A DNA stretch of 64,000 nt from NCBI GenBank assembly GCA_942492855.1, contig OW818647.1, forward strand, positions 4,960,001 to 5,024,000, given 5' to 3'. The translations under genes were made by a program, and so were the position numbers. Shown here piece after piece: positions 37,428-46,965 of the stretch; position 1 is the first letter of the stretch, and every line of letters starts with the position of its first letter. Under the pieces are notes generated by a model. It searched no databases and had not been told where the DNA came from. It was given only the letters and a program-made list of their open reading frames with translations. This stretch comes from G963677485 sp942492855 (GTDB lineage Bacteria; Armatimonadota; HRBIN16).

Positions 37428-38693
37428 TCAACCAGATAACTGCTCTGCCTTTGGTTTGATCTTGCTCAGCCGAGACATGCATATGAAAGCCACCAGCGGG
37501 ATGAACGCTGCGGCCAGCATTCCCGAACGCAGCCCAAGCTGCTCCAGGTTGTCACCACTAGCTTTGGCCAGGTTCTGCAGCCACTGCGTGCGTTGAGAGG
37601 TCTCGATCACCACGCCAGTCATCCAGGGTCCCAACGCACAGCCCACATCACCGCCAGCAGCCAGCATGGCGAACAGCCCTGTGCCCGCCAGTGGATACCG
37701 TTCGGCGGTGATTACCAGCGTGCCAGGCCAAAGCAAGCTGACCGACAATCCACACACCATGCAGGCGGCGAACGAAAGCACCGCACTATGCGAGAAGGCG
37801 ATCACCACATAACAACCCATCGCCACCAGCGAGCCGTAGACCATCACCTTCCGCAGGTTCATCCTCTGACCATATATCCCATACACCAGCCGCGCGACGC
37901 CCAGGCAAAAGGCGAATGAGCAAACACCTGCGACATCGCCTACCACTTTGGGGATATTCAGTCCCATCTCAAGGAATGCAGAGGTCCATTGGGCCGCGAC
38001 CTGCTCCGACGCTCCACCGAATATAATCGCCAAAAAAGCCAGCACGAAGAACGGCTTCCGCACAAGCGATCGGTTGCTCAGCCGCACATCATCAGGCACC
38101 AGTGGTCCTAACGGAGCTTTTAAAAACATCATAAAGTTAACTGTCGGCACGACCAACCACATCAGAATGATCCATTGCCAGGAATGGATGCCAAGGAAAT
38201 AGACCAGCAGTGTGGTGAACAGAATCACCGACAGTTGCCCCCACGCATAGAAGGAATGCAGCACACTCATCGCCGTCGCCTTCTCATCGGTGGGTATGGA
38301 GTTCACGATGGGGCTCAGCAGCACTTCAAACAGCCCGCCAGCCCCCGAGAAAATGATCGTGCCGATGATGAAGCCGGTGTAGGGGTTGCTGAACAGGATT
38401 GGCGCGGATGCGAAGATCAAGAAGCCGATCACCTTCAACACATTAGCCGCCAGGATGAATGGCCTGTATCCGTATTTGTCGACCACGCGGTGGAAAGCCA
38501 AATCACATATCACCTGGGTGGTGAAGTTGATGAACACCAGCAAGCCAAGCTGCTCGTAGGACAGGCCATATATCCTCCGCAGTGGAATAAACAGAATCGG
38601 GGTGAGGTTGATGACAATTGCCTGGGCGAAAAAGCCCAAATAGCAGGCATAGATCGTCAGTTTATATGACTTTGGCTGTTGCTCGGAAACCAC
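37428..38693 (-). CDS. MFS transporter
   Basis: 421 residues, 12 hydrophobic segments, starting at GTG with AAGAGG upstream. The loop between helices 2 and 3 reads VDKYGYRPFIL, the family's G-x-x-x-D/R-R-x-G-type motif. IPTDEKATAMSVLHSFYAWGQ resembles sugar:proton symporters of the fucose-permease type. It is followed by the GH42 gene and probably imports a galactoside or similar sugar. Specificity is inferred from position only. Confidence 0.85.
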   Translation of the reverse strand: MVSEQQPKSYKLTIYACYLGFFAQAIVINLTPILFIPLRRIYGLSYEQLGLLVFINFTTQVICDLAFHRVVDKYGYRPFILAANVLKVIGFLIFASAPILFSNPYTGFIIGTIIFSGAGGLFEVLLSPIVNSIPTDEKATAMSVLHSFYAWGQLSVILFTTLLVYFLGIHSWQWIILMWLVVPTVNFMMFLKAPLGPLVPDDVRLSNRSLVRKPFFVLAFLAIIFGGASEQVAAQWTSAFLEMGLNIPKVVGDVAGVCSFAFCLGVARLVYGIYGQRMNLRKVMVYGSLVAMGCYVVIAFSHSAVLSFAACMVCGLSVSLLWPGTLVITAERYPLAGTGLFAMLAAGGDVGCALGPWMTGVVIETSQRTQWLQNLAKASGDNLEQLGLRSGMLAAAFIPLVAFICMSRLSKIKPKAEQLSG

Positions 38694-38866
38694 TTACACA
38701 CACCTCTTGATAGACACATTCATGATCTTTCGGTGACACATAGATATTGTATAACAGGCGCGCAGACACGTTGGTAATATCACACCATATACCCACCCTG
38801 TGACGAAATACTGGTATCCTTTAGTATAGATAGCAACACAAGCGTCCGTTTGAGGGGGTGGCAGCC

Positions 38867-40894
38867 ATGCCAGAGTTATTACCGACACCACAATATATGA
38901 GTCCGATGGGTTACGACGGTTCACTGCGGATTGACCGAATCATATGCTATGTGCTGGATCGGGACTGTATCAAGGCGATGGTGGGTGTGGAGCAGATCAA
39001 CGCCTCCCTTAGAACTAAAGGGCTGACCCCTATCTCAAAATCGGCAGCCGCGAGACAGCCTGGCACACCGGGCACCCTCTGGCTGGGGGTGAAACCAAGT
39101 GCCAAGCTCGACAATATGTTTACTGGCATGCCCGATCCTAAGGAGCAGGGGTACCGGCTGATGGTCGGCAAAGACTGGATTGTGATCCAAGGTAAAGACG
39201 TGCAGGGGCTTTATTATGGGCTTATGACGATGATGCAGCTTGTGCAGTCAGACGGCAGCGTGCCCATGCTTAAGATTTCCGACTGGCCCGAGTTGAAACT
39301 CCGTGGCACCTATATCTGCGATGCGAATCCAGAGCAGAAGATCGAATATTTCGCCTCGATGAAGCTGAACTTCATCGTGTTCGAGTATCCTGAGCTCTTC
39401 ATGCTCGACAAACCCGCCAACAACACCCGCTGGAAGAAGATTGCAGATGAGTGCCGTAAACACTTCATTGAGCCCATCCCCGAGCTGCAGAGTTTCGGCC
39501 ATGGGTACACGATACTGAGCCTCGAACCACGCTGTGCGGAGGCCGTTCCAATAAAGAAGCTTCCAGTCATGGCTCGTAATGGAGTGGTGTGTACCCCTGA
39601 CGGCGCCATTTCTGCCCTGGCATTGAACAACCCCGGTTTCGAGCAGTCCGAGAACGGCAAACCGGTCGGCTGGGAGTATGACCGCACTGAAGGCCAAGTT
39701 GTCGTTGACCAGACGGTGAAACATGAAGGTCACAGCAGCCTGCGTATCACACGAACCACCGTAGGTATGCTCCGGGCCTGGCAGACCATACCGTGTCAGC
39801 CACGCTGTGTCTATGAGCTCAGCGGTTTCGCAAAAACCCAGGATATCAAGGCCATCCGCGATACGGTGGTCGGTGCCTACATCGAAGTCTACGGCATCAA
39901 AGAGGACGGCGGGCTGTCCCCTTCCCCGCTCCGCTTCACCAGTAACCTCGTGGGTACCAATGACTGGACGAAACTGTCCGGCAGGTTCTTCTCAGATGGA
40001 TACACTCAGGTTCGAGTTTATATCCGAATGCAGGATGCCTCCGGAACCATCTGGTTCGATGAAGTCGCGGTGACAGGTATCGGTCACGACACGCGGCTGC
40101 TGTCGGGCCCAATCTCCTCGCCCGTCGTGTTGACTGACAAAACGGGTCGCATCACCTACGAAGAGGGTAAAGACTACCGCATAGTCGCCCCCACCGGCAA
40201 GAAGGACGCCAAATCAGGCTTACTCATCACCAGTAACAGCAGAATCAAGGACCGCGAGGAGCTGCTGCTCAGTTTTGATGCGATCTATGAGGGCACCAGA
40301 ACCTGCTGCCCCTCCGAGCCGCTCTATCGGAATATCATGCGTAAGTCTATACACAATGTCATCAAGTGCATGAAGCCCCGGTACCTGCACATCGGCCATG
40401 ACGAGCCGCAGTTGCTGAACGAGGACACACGCTGTAAAGCACGCCGCATGAGCAACGTGGAGCTCGTCGCCGATGACATCATCCGCATGAGGCAGTATAT
40501 GCTTGAAGCCGACCCACACTGCCGCATGATGATGTGGGACGATGCGCTGAACCCCTTTTCCAATGCACCCAACTTCCAGCTTGAGAAGACGGCAGAACGG
40601 CTTCCAAGAGACATCATCATGAACTCCTGGGCATACAGCTATCCCGCCGAAAATGAAAAGATCGTGAAGTCCATCGACTTTTGGCTCAAACAAGGCTTTG
40701 ATATCACCGGCTCGCCGTGGTTTGACAAAAACAACTGCCGGTTCTGGGCTGAGCAGCTCATCAAGAGCAAGGCCAACAAGCACATTCTGGGCTTGTTCTA
40801 TACCGCCTGGATGGACCTCCCCGAGAAGCGCTGGGACGGCCTCACCACCGCCGCGCAATCCGCCTGGGCGGGGGTACGGCCCGGAGACTGGTAG
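38867..40894 (+). CDS. GH20-like hexosaminidase with inserted CBM
   Basis: 675 residues from ATG 38867 (GGGGG upstream). Residues ~1-140 form the GH20b alpha/beta domain (YRLMVGKDWIVIQGKDVQGLYYGLMTMMQL). The barrel begins at LKLRGTYICD and continues to SFGHGYTILSLEP, then is broken by ~160 residues of jelly-roll (NNPGFEQSENGKPVGWEYD ... GTIWFDEVAV), a CBM4/9-like fold. It resumes with YLHIGHDEP (~506-514), whose Asp-Glu pair is the GH20 catalytic pair for substrate-assisted hydrolysis. No signal peptide is visible. Specificity for GlcNAc/GalNAc is inferred. Confidence 0.75.
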   Translation: MPELLPTPQYMSPMGYDGSLRIDRIICYVLDRDCIKAMVGVEQINASLRTKGLTPISKSAAARQPGTPGTLWLGVKPSAKLDNMFTGMPDPKEQGYRLMVGKDWIVIQGKDVQGLYYGLMTMMQLVQSDGSVPMLKISDWPELKLRGTYICDANPEQKIEYFASMKLNFIVFEYPELFMLDKPANNTRWKKIADECRKHFIEPIPELQSFGHGYTILSLEPRCAEAVPIKKLPVMARNGVVCTPDGAISALALNNPGFEQSENGKPVGWEYDRTEGQVVVDQTVKHEGHSSLRITRTTVGMLRAWQTIPCQPRCVYELSGFAKTQDIKAIRDTVVGAYIEVYGIKEDGGLSPSPLRFTSNLVGTNDWTKLSGRFFSDGYTQVRVYIRMQDASGTIWFDEVAVTGIGHDTRLLSGPISSPVVLTDKTGRITYEEGKDYRIVAPTGKKDAKSGLLITSNSRIKDREELLLSFDAIYEGTRTCCPSEPLYRNIMRKSIHNVIKCMKPRYLHIGHDEPQLLNEDTRCKARRMSNVELVADDIIRMRQYMLEADPHCRMMMWDDALNPFSNAPNFQLEKTAERLPRDIIMNSWAYSYPAENEKIVKSIDFWLKQGFDITGSPWFDKNNCRFWAEQLIKSKANKHILGLFYTAWMDLPEKRWDGLTTAAQSAWAGVRPGDW

Positions 40895-40916
40895 GGAATC
40901 GAGGACCCGGCACTTA

Positions 40917-40936
40917 GGGCGATTCGCGAATCGTCC
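40917..40936. repeat. REP-like palindrome, variant
   Basis: GGGCGATTCGCGAATCGTCC, a near-perfect palindrome differing from the 1294-1313 copy by matched changes in both arms, 22 bases after the GH20 stop. Confidence 0.7.
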
Positions 40937-41242
40937 CAATTACGCAATTTGATGAATTACGGCACCCGACGCGCCTGCTTGCGGACCGCAAATGATTAGA
41001 CACGCGGTGAAAGTCCCCAGTCCCGTAGGGTGCCTATACCGCCCGCTGAGTAGTTAAAGATAACTCCGTCCACTTCGTCAAATCCCCTGATAGATAAGGT
41101 ATACTCGGTATACAAACCACGTAATCACATAGTCAACTAGGTGCACCAATGCAGTATAACGGTTCCTTTGGTGGTAATGAGTGAGTACGTGGTCACTGCA
41201 ACCTAGTGAGAGCAACGACGCAATATACCGAATGGAGACCAT
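40937..41242. other. Structured leader upstream of the PRC-barrel gene
   Basis: Non-coding region. Two long-range stems cross: ACCACGTAATCAC (41116-41128) pairs with GTGAGTACGTGGT (41181-41193) with one mismatch, and ACTAGGTGCA (41136-41145) pairs with TGCAACCTAGT (41197-41207) with one bulge. A GTATAC..GTATAC hairpin sits at ~41099-41113. It could be a cis-regulatory RNA for the gene 35 bases further on, or a binding site at DNA level. Confidence 0.4.
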
Positions 41243-41977
41243 ATGAAACGCAGTCTGAACGATCTGGTGGGATATTCCATCCATGCCAGTGATGGCGATA
41301 TCGGAACAATTTCAGAATTCTATTTCGACGATCAGGACTGGAAGATACGCTACATCATCGTGGAAACAGGGAGTTGGCTTTTCGGGCGTAAAGTGCTGAT
41401 ATCCCCTGTTGCCTTTAGCCAACCGGACCATGATTCGCACATCTTCCCTGTTAACCTGACAAAAGAGCAGGTACAGAATAGTCCGAGCATTGACACTGAC
41501 AAGCCCGTCTCGCGCCAGTACGAAACAGATTTACACGGTCACTACGGATGGCCAATTTACTGGGGTGCCGGGGCAATGTACGGAGCAATCACCGTACCAC
41601 CTATCATGTTGATAGATGAAGACGAAACCGAACACGTAGAACCAACAGGCGATCCCCACATGCGAAGCACGAATAAGGTGACCGGCTACAACGTCGAAGC
41701 CACCGATGACAAAATCGGACATGTGGAAGACTTCATGGTAGACGACGAAGCATGGTCCATTAGCTACTTGCTTGTAGATACGGGTGATTGGTGGCCTGGT
41801 AAGAAGGTTCTGGTATCTACCAAGTGGATCAGTCAAATAAACTGGAACGATTCGAAAGTCGTTGTTGATCTGACTAACGAATCGATCAAAAACAGCCCTG
41901 AGTTTGATCCCAAAATGCCAGTTACCCTTGATTACGAAGAAAGACTGCACGACCACTACGGACGCCCTATAGGGTGA
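41243..41977 (+). CDS. Tandem PRC-barrel domain protein
   Basis: 244 residues with two PRC-barrel domains: ~1-80 (LVGYSIHASDGDIGTISEFYFDDQDWKIRYIIVET split by GSWLFGRKVLISP) and ~150-230 (VTGYNVEATDDKIGHVEDFMVDDEAWSISYLLVDTGDWWPGKKVLVS). The halves share the same order of motifs, including a TGxWWxGKKVLxS core and a terminal YExxLHxHYGRPI. PRC barrels act in RNA processing (RimM) or photosynthetic reaction centres; stand-alone tandem forms are common stress-associated proteins of unknown function. GGAG precedes the ATG. Structured non-coding DNA lies on both sides. Confidence 0.85.
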   Translation: MKRSLNDLVGYSIHASDGDIGTISEFYFDDQDWKIRYIIVETGSWLFGRKVLISPVAFSQPDHDSHIFPVNLTKEQVQNSPSIDTDKPVSRQYETDLHGHYGWPIYWGAGAMYGAITVPPIMLIDEDETEHVEPTGDPHMRSTNKVTGYNVEATDDKIGHVEDFMVDDEAWSISYLLVDTGDWWPGKKVLVSTKWISQINWNDSKVVVDLTNESIKNSPEFDPKMPVTLDYEERLHDHYGRPIG

Positions 41978-41994
41978 GTTGTGGATAAGTGAGC

Positions 41995-42231
41995 CGAGGG
42001 AACAAATCATACGACAATGGTTCCACGGGTAAAGACCGTGTGAAGGGACCCAATTATGAATTGACCCTCGCTGATGGGAACACATAAGCGGGTAAACTGC
42101 TGCCGATCTACAACGCTTCCCTCCCATAGTGCTGTAGTCCCCTATGACGAGGGCGCTGCAATTTAGGTGCCAGGTGTAGAAGGTTAGTTTACCCGTTGAA
42201 GTGACAACTATCCCCTGCCGTTAGGCACCTA
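41995..42231. ncRNA. Candidate structured RNA with pseudoknot
   Basis: 237-base region between convergent genes. Stems seen: CGAGGG (41995-42000)/CCCTCG (42065-42070); CACGG/CCGTG (42024-42040); a perfect 10-bp CGGGTAAACT (42089-42098)/AGTTTACCCG (42186-42195); and an 8-bp TAGGTGCC (42164-42171)/GGCACCTA (42224-42231). The last two cross, so they would form a pseudoknot. It does not match tmRNA, RNase P or SRP RNA signatures. Strand is undecided. Confidence 0.4.
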
Positions 42232-42262
42232 CTTATATACCCCCGACCCACCACCCTCCACC

Positions 42263-43513
42263 TCAGCCCCGTAGCGTCTCGAACATCGCCAGGATGTTCC
42301 CCACCGGCGTGTTCGGCTGGATGTTGTGTATCGCAGCCGCCACCAGCCCGCCATCGGTCCCCAGAACCCGCATCCGATCTGCTACCTGCTTGCGCACTTC
42401 GTCTGGAGTGCCGAACGGCAGGGTGTGCTGCGTATCCACAATGCCGCCCCAGAAGACCAGTTTGTCGCCCCATCGCTGTTTCAGTGTCGCAGGCTCCATG
42501 CCTTTGGCTGAGCACTGCACGGGGTTGAGTATATCCACACCGGCCTCCACGAAGTCATCAAGGAAGGCCACCACGGAGCCGCAGGTGTGGAACAGTGTCT
42601 TCCAACTGGTATGCTGGTGAACCCAGTCATTGATCCGCTTGTGGTGCGGTTTAAAGAACTCACGATAGGTGTTCGGGTTGATGAACGGACCGTTCTGCGT
42701 TCCGAAGTCGGTGCCAGAGATGCCGATCACATCGATCTTGTCCCCCACCGCCTTGTGGATGCGCTGTAGGTTCTGGATCGCTATCTCGGTCTGCCGCTCG
42801 TAGATGCCGTGTATATACTCGGGGTAGAGCAACGGGGCGGTGTACCACATCTCCACATCGCGGATGCCTTTCGGGTTCTTCATCCCAGGACCAGGCACCT
42901 TGGCGATGTCACCCAGCCCTCCACAACCCGACCAGTAGACGATCGCAAGCTCCGTGGTCGCGTAGAGGTGATCGATCTGCTGCTTCAGGAAATCAACCTC
43001 CTCATCGGTGTGGACGCTGGCGTAACCGTCCAGCCACTCGTCGGGGTCGAGGTGGTCTTCATCGATAGGTTCCTGTCGGATGATGGCATCGAAATAGTAT
43101 CCGGCGCGCGGTATCCGGGCGGAAGGAGGCAGCGAGGTGTCACCCTGCGGGTGCATCAACAGGTCACCGTTCGTGTCGGTTGTGATATTAAACTGGCCGG
43201 GCACCAGTACCTCTGTTCCGTCAAACAACTGCCAGTGCTTCCAGTTTTCGTTGCGGAATCCAAACATCGTGGTAGGGCCGAACACGGGCACGGTGTCGAT
43301 ACCCAGCAACTCTCTGACCTCGGGCTCCACCTCGGCCAGAATCTGGTAGGGTTCGACCACCTTCACCCGTGCGGACGGCAGTCCCAACGCACTGCGCAGT
43401 TTCGCATAAGTGCTGGCCGCGATACCGCTCACCGAGGTGCCCCCGAGGTCGACCGGTGTCTTGTCCGGTATTCGGTGGTTGATGGCTGCCTGGATTCGTT
43501 CTCTGGAGGTCAT
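42263..43513 (-). CDS. Uroporphyrinogen decarboxylase (URO-D) family protein
   Basis: 416 residues, AAGGAG before the ATG. MTSRERIQAAINHRIPDKTPVDLGG is the usual N-terminus of the large URO-D-like group, and HTSWKTLFHTCGSVVAFLDDFVEAGVDILNPVQ with GGIVDTQHTLPFGTPDEV is its metal-site region. These enzymes include corrinoid-dependent methyltransferases (MtaA/CmuA) and many uncharacterised relatives near carbohydrate genes. No corrinoid protein or haem genes are nearby, so true haem synthesis is unlikely. A role in demethylating sugars is conceivable, but this is speculation. Confidence 0.8.
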   Translation of the reverse strand: MTSRERIQAAINHRIPDKTPVDLGGTSVSGIAASTYAKLRSALGLPSARVKVVEPYQILAEVEPEVRELLGIDTVPVFGPTTMFGFRNENWKHWQLFDGTEVLVPGQFNITTDTNGDLLMHPQGDTSLPPSARIPRAGYYFDAIIRQEPIDEDHLDPDEWLDGYASVHTDEEVDFLKQQIDHLYATTELAIVYWSGCGGLGDIAKVPGPGMKNPKGIRDVEMWYTAPLLYPEYIHGIYERQTEIAIQNLQRIHKAVGDKIDVIGISGTDFGTQNGPFINPNTYREFFKPHHKRINDWVHQHTSWKTLFHTCGSVVAFLDDFVEAGVDILNPVQCSAKGMEPATLKQRWGDKLVFWGGIVDTQHTLPFGTPDEVRKQVADRMRVLGTDGGLVAAAIHNIQPNTPVGNILAMFETLRG

Positions 43514-43950
43514 GCTTTTGCTCCTTATATATTGCCGACACTAAGATTATTGTATATCAGGCGCAGATGCATGGTGCAAAGGTGGTACACCATCACTGAC
43601 ACGCAATAGCCGGAAACCAAAGGGACAAGGCCTTGCGAATGCAGTTTCAGAACGCATTGACGATGTGATGGATGCAGTGTTACAATTCAAACAGCCTCGC
43701 AACCACTGACGGCGATTTGAAATGATGGGGTTCATAAACGCCGCTTGAAACACGCCATATCTTTGGTGATAAGCGAGCTGCACGAACTGGGAATTAGCAC
43801 CCAGCATCTATGTAAGCTGCTCCGACACATACTGGTAATAATTTACTGATTCGTCTGTTGTGCCATTGGCTCGTATTGATAGTATTCGACTCGATAAGGC
43901 TGATGTATACACATTCAATAATTCAATCCATGAACTGAGGAATACGTGAT
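43514..43950. other. Divergent intergenic region, URO-D / GH3
   Basis: 437 bases between divergent genes; it should hold both promoters. I see no repeat or RNA. Short open stretches (an 86-codon minus frame at 43547-43807 and a 40-codon plus frame ending near 43850) might be decayed coding DNA but have no family features. Confidence 0.4.
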
Positions 43951-46900
43951 ATGAAACTGCCCCAGATGATGATCTTGGGATGTATCTGTGCCAGCGCATC
44001 AGGCTCAACTCCTGTCATCCCGCTTGCTCCAGATACGTTAGTTGATGCCACACTGGCTCAAATGACGCTGGATGAAAAGATCGCGCAACTCAATATGCAT
44101 ATCCCCAATATGTATGAAGCGTCGGGCTTACCGCGGTTGAAAATACCTGCGTTGAAAGCCACCGATGGCCCTCGAGGGCCGCGGGTGACATCTGCTGATG
44201 TCTGCTTCCCGTCTGCTTTAGCTATTGCAGCCACATGGGATGAACAGATGTCGGAGCTCATGGGGGCTACCTGGGGACTGAGTATGCGTGAGGGGATGAG
44301 AAACTTCTGGTTTGGCCCTGGCGTGAATATGATCAAACATCCCCAGGCAGGACGGAACTTTGAATACTTAGGTGAAGATCCGTATCTGGCAGGTAAACTA
44401 GCTGCATCGTCCATCCGGGGCATACAAAGTAATGGGATTATTGCTACGCCTAAGCATTTTGCGTGTAATAGCTATGAAATTGGCCGTACCACCACCAACC
44501 CAATTGTGGCGGAAAGACCGTTGCGTGAGATATATCTGCGTGCATTCCAGTATGCTGTAAAACAAGGCGGAGCACTGAGCGTGATGACAGCCTATAATAG
44601 GCTCAACAACCAATATGCCAGTTCCAACTATTCGATTTTAGGTATCCTGCGCAACGAATGGGGATTTCAGGGTACTGTGGTTAGCGATTTCGGAGCCAAG
44701 ATGGAAAGCACAGCAGATGGCTTGAAAGCCGGTACGAATCTTGAACTCTTCGGTGACCATTTCTTCAGTAATGCAGAGGTGAAGAAGGCTCTGGCTGACG
44801 GCAGTCTGAGCTTGGCCCTGATCGACCAGCGAGTTCGCGAGTCGCTGCGTGTCCGGCTATCACCTTGGTTATACACCGCCGAAAATGCAGAACAGAAGGT
44901 TGACCGTCGCGTCCTGCGCGATCTGGCGGTGCAGGCAGGCCGAAAGTCATTGGTACTGCTGAAGAACACTCAGTCGGTTCTACCCATCACTGCTACACAA
45001 AGCGTGGCTGTGATTGGGCCGTTTGCCGATGACGGAGATTTGCTAATTGGTAATCAAGGAAGTGGTACTGTCCATGCTGAGTATCATACGACTCCACTTC
45101 AGGAACTGAGTAAACGCATGCCTGGAAAGATCAGTTACGCCAAAGGTTGCGGTGCAATCGATCCTGGTGATGGAGTTGCATTAGCAGCCTTCCCATGCAC
45201 TGCGGAGTACTATTCAAATCTAGAGCTGCAGGGAAAACCTGTTCTCGTTCGTCAGGAGCCCAGTCTGATGCGCGGTACATTTGAGGTCAGTGCAGGGCCT
45301 GCCAAGAGGAATGGAGTATTAGGTTCCGCGTTAGGCTTTGATGGGCAACTGGCATATAATACAGGGCAGATTTCCGCAATCCCCGCGGGTGGTGAGATGA
45401 GCCTGTCTGCATGGGTATACTGCAACGATCAGTTCCCAAACTGGGCAGTACCCATCATAAGTGCTCGTGGCGCAGATGATGCTTCGCTGTCGATCACAGC
45501 CAACTCAGTGACCCTTTCTGACGGACATGTAACCGCACAGGTAGCCATCAATATCGAGACTCAGAAGTGGGTTCACATTCTCGTCACCCTTCAAGCCAAC
45601 CAACTTTCTGTGACCGTGAACGGTACGGTATCCCAATTATCACGGTTTGACGGGGGTCTACCGAGTATGGAGCTGGCGCTTGGTGGTGATTCAATCAAGC
45701 AGCTATATGCTAGTTGCTTGATTGATGAAGTGGCCGTTTACCAACGAGCCTTAACGACCGACGAAAAATCGAATCTTTACGGTAAACAGGCGGTTACCGA
45801 AGGCCGTGTACTATATAACGACTGTGAACTTCCCCCCCTTGTACCTAACGGGCTGAGTTATCCTGGGATTACTGATCTCAAGAAGATGTCCGCTCGATGG
45901 ACTGGCCGCATCATGCCTGAGCGAACAGGCCGGTATGCCTTTAACCTGGACAGCAACGGTGGCATCCGGTTCCGGTTGAATGGCAAGATGATATACGACC
46001 AGTGGGATCAAGCCTGGGGTGAGGGCAGCAATAGATGGGTTTGGCTTCCGCTCGTGAAGGGGAAGGCTGCCAATATCGAGATCGAATTCAGCAACTGCTT
46101 TGATGCACCTGGTTACCTGAAGTTTTGCTACTACCAGCCGCCAGTTGAAGATATATATGCCGAAGCTAGGCGTGTTGCCACTGGTAAGGATGTAGCTCTG
46201 GTGTTCGTCGGCGTGCCCAACTATCCTCTACAAGGCGAAGCTAATGACCGCGAGAGCTACGACTTGCCCGGATATCAGGAGGGGCTTATCGACGCTGTGA
46301 GTTCAGTCAACCCCAATACTGTTGTTGTGCTTCACAGTGCTGGAGGAGTCGATATGCGGCACTGGATTGGCAAGGTCAAGGGACTGGTGGAGGCGTTCCA
46401 TCCTGGACAGGAGGCAGGCCCAATCGAAGCGGATGTGTTAACTGGCGTGGTCAGTCCAAGTGGAAAGCTCCCCCTCAGCTACCCCAAATTTGCCGGGCAG
46501 CTGCCATTTGGCGTGGTAGATCCAAACTACAAGAATACTGTGTGTGAGTTTGGCTACCGCTTTTATGACAAGAACCATGTGAACCCGCAGTTCACATTCG
46601 GGTATGGGCTAAGTTATACCAAGTTCGCATACTCAGATATCCAGATCGAAAAACACGGCGACCGCATCCTCATAAGTTGCAAATTACGAAATACCGGTAG
46701 TGTAGCAGGCGACGAAGTGGTGCAGCTTTATATCGTAGCTCCAAAAGGCGATGCCGAAAGGCCAGTGCGTGAGTTGAAGGGGTTCCAAAGGGTGTCGTTG
46801 AGGGCTGGCGAAACCAAGCAGATTCACATGAACCTGGACAGTGATTCCTTTAGCATCTGGCATCCGGTTCAGAAATGCTGGATGGTGCCAAAGGGATCCT

Positions 46901-46965
46901 ATATAGTCGAGTTGGGCAGTGGTAGCCGCGATATCAGGCTAAAATCGCGTGTAGTCTGGCCATAG
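43951..46965 (+). CDS. GH3 beta-glycosidase with LamG and PA14 insertions
   Basis: 1004 residues, exported (signal peptide ~1-18; GAGG before the ATG). The GH3 N-domain (~30-330) has LKATDGPRG, KHFACNSYE and the nucleophile Asp246 in VVSDFGA. The alpha/beta C-domain begins (~335-430, KSLVLLKNTQSVLPI) and is interrupted by a LamG jelly roll (~440-610) and a PA14 domain (~630-727, YPGITDLKKMSARWTG...GGIRFRLNGKMIYDQW). It resumes at DVALVFVGVPNY with PSGKLPLSYP, then an FnIII-like domain (~895-1000). PA14 insertion is known in GH3; LamG plus PA14 together is less usual. Likely beta-glucosidase/xylosidase. Confidence 0.9.
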   Translation: MKLPQMMILGCICASASGSTPVIPLAPDTLVDATLAQMTLDEKIAQLNMHIPNMYEASGLPRLKIPALKATDGPRGPRVTSADVCFPSALAIAATWDEQMSELMGATWGLSMREGMRNFWFGPGVNMIKHPQAGRNFEYLGEDPYLAGKLAASSIRGIQSNGIIATPKHFACNSYEIGRTTTNPIVAERPLREIYLRAFQYAVKQGGALSVMTAYNRLNNQYASSNYSILGILRNEWGFQGTVVSDFGAKMESTADGLKAGTNLELFGDHFFSNAEVKKALADGSLSLALIDQRVRESLRVRLSPWLYTAENAEQKVDRRVLRDLAVQAGRKSLVLLKNTQSVLPITATQSVAVIGPFADDGDLLIGNQGSGTVHAEYHTTPLQELSKRMPGKISYAKGCGAIDPGDGVALAAFPCTAEYYSNLELQGKPVLVRQEPSLMRGTFEVSAGPAKRNGVLGSALGFDGQLAYNTGQISAIPAGGEMSLSAWVYCNDQFPNWAVPIISARGADDASLSITANSVTLSDGHVTAQVAINIETQKWVHILVTLQANQLSVTVNGTVSQLSRFDGGLPSMELALGGDSIKQLYASCLIDEVAVYQRALTTDEKSNLYGKQAVTEGRVLYNDCELPPLVPNGLSYPGITDLKKMSARWTGRIMPERTGRYAFNLDSNGGIRFRLNGKMIYDQWDQAWGEGSNRWVWLPLVKGKAANIEIEFSNCFDAPGYLKFCYYQPPVEDIYAEARRVATGKDVALVFVGVPNYPLQGEANDRESYDLPGYQEGLIDAVSSVNPNTVVVLHSAGGVDMRHWIGKVKGLVEAFHPGQEAGPIEADVLTGVVSPSGKLPLSYPKFAGQLPFGVVDPNYKNTVCEFGYRFYDKNHVNPQFTFGYGLSYTKFAYSDIQIEKHGDRILISCKLRNTGSVAGDEVVQLYIVAPKGDAERPVRELKGFQRVSLRAGETKQIHMNLDSDSFSIWHPVQKCWMVPKGSYIVELGSGSRDIRLKSRVVWP

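Noticed and set aside
41014..41045. GGTGAAAGTCC motif resembling part of a group II intron
   Set aside because: No reverse transcriptase gene, no domain V-like hairpin and no matching 5' end.
43547..43850. Possible decayed coding DNA between the URO-D and GH3 genes
   Set aside because: Short open stretches in two frames, no recognisable protein motif.
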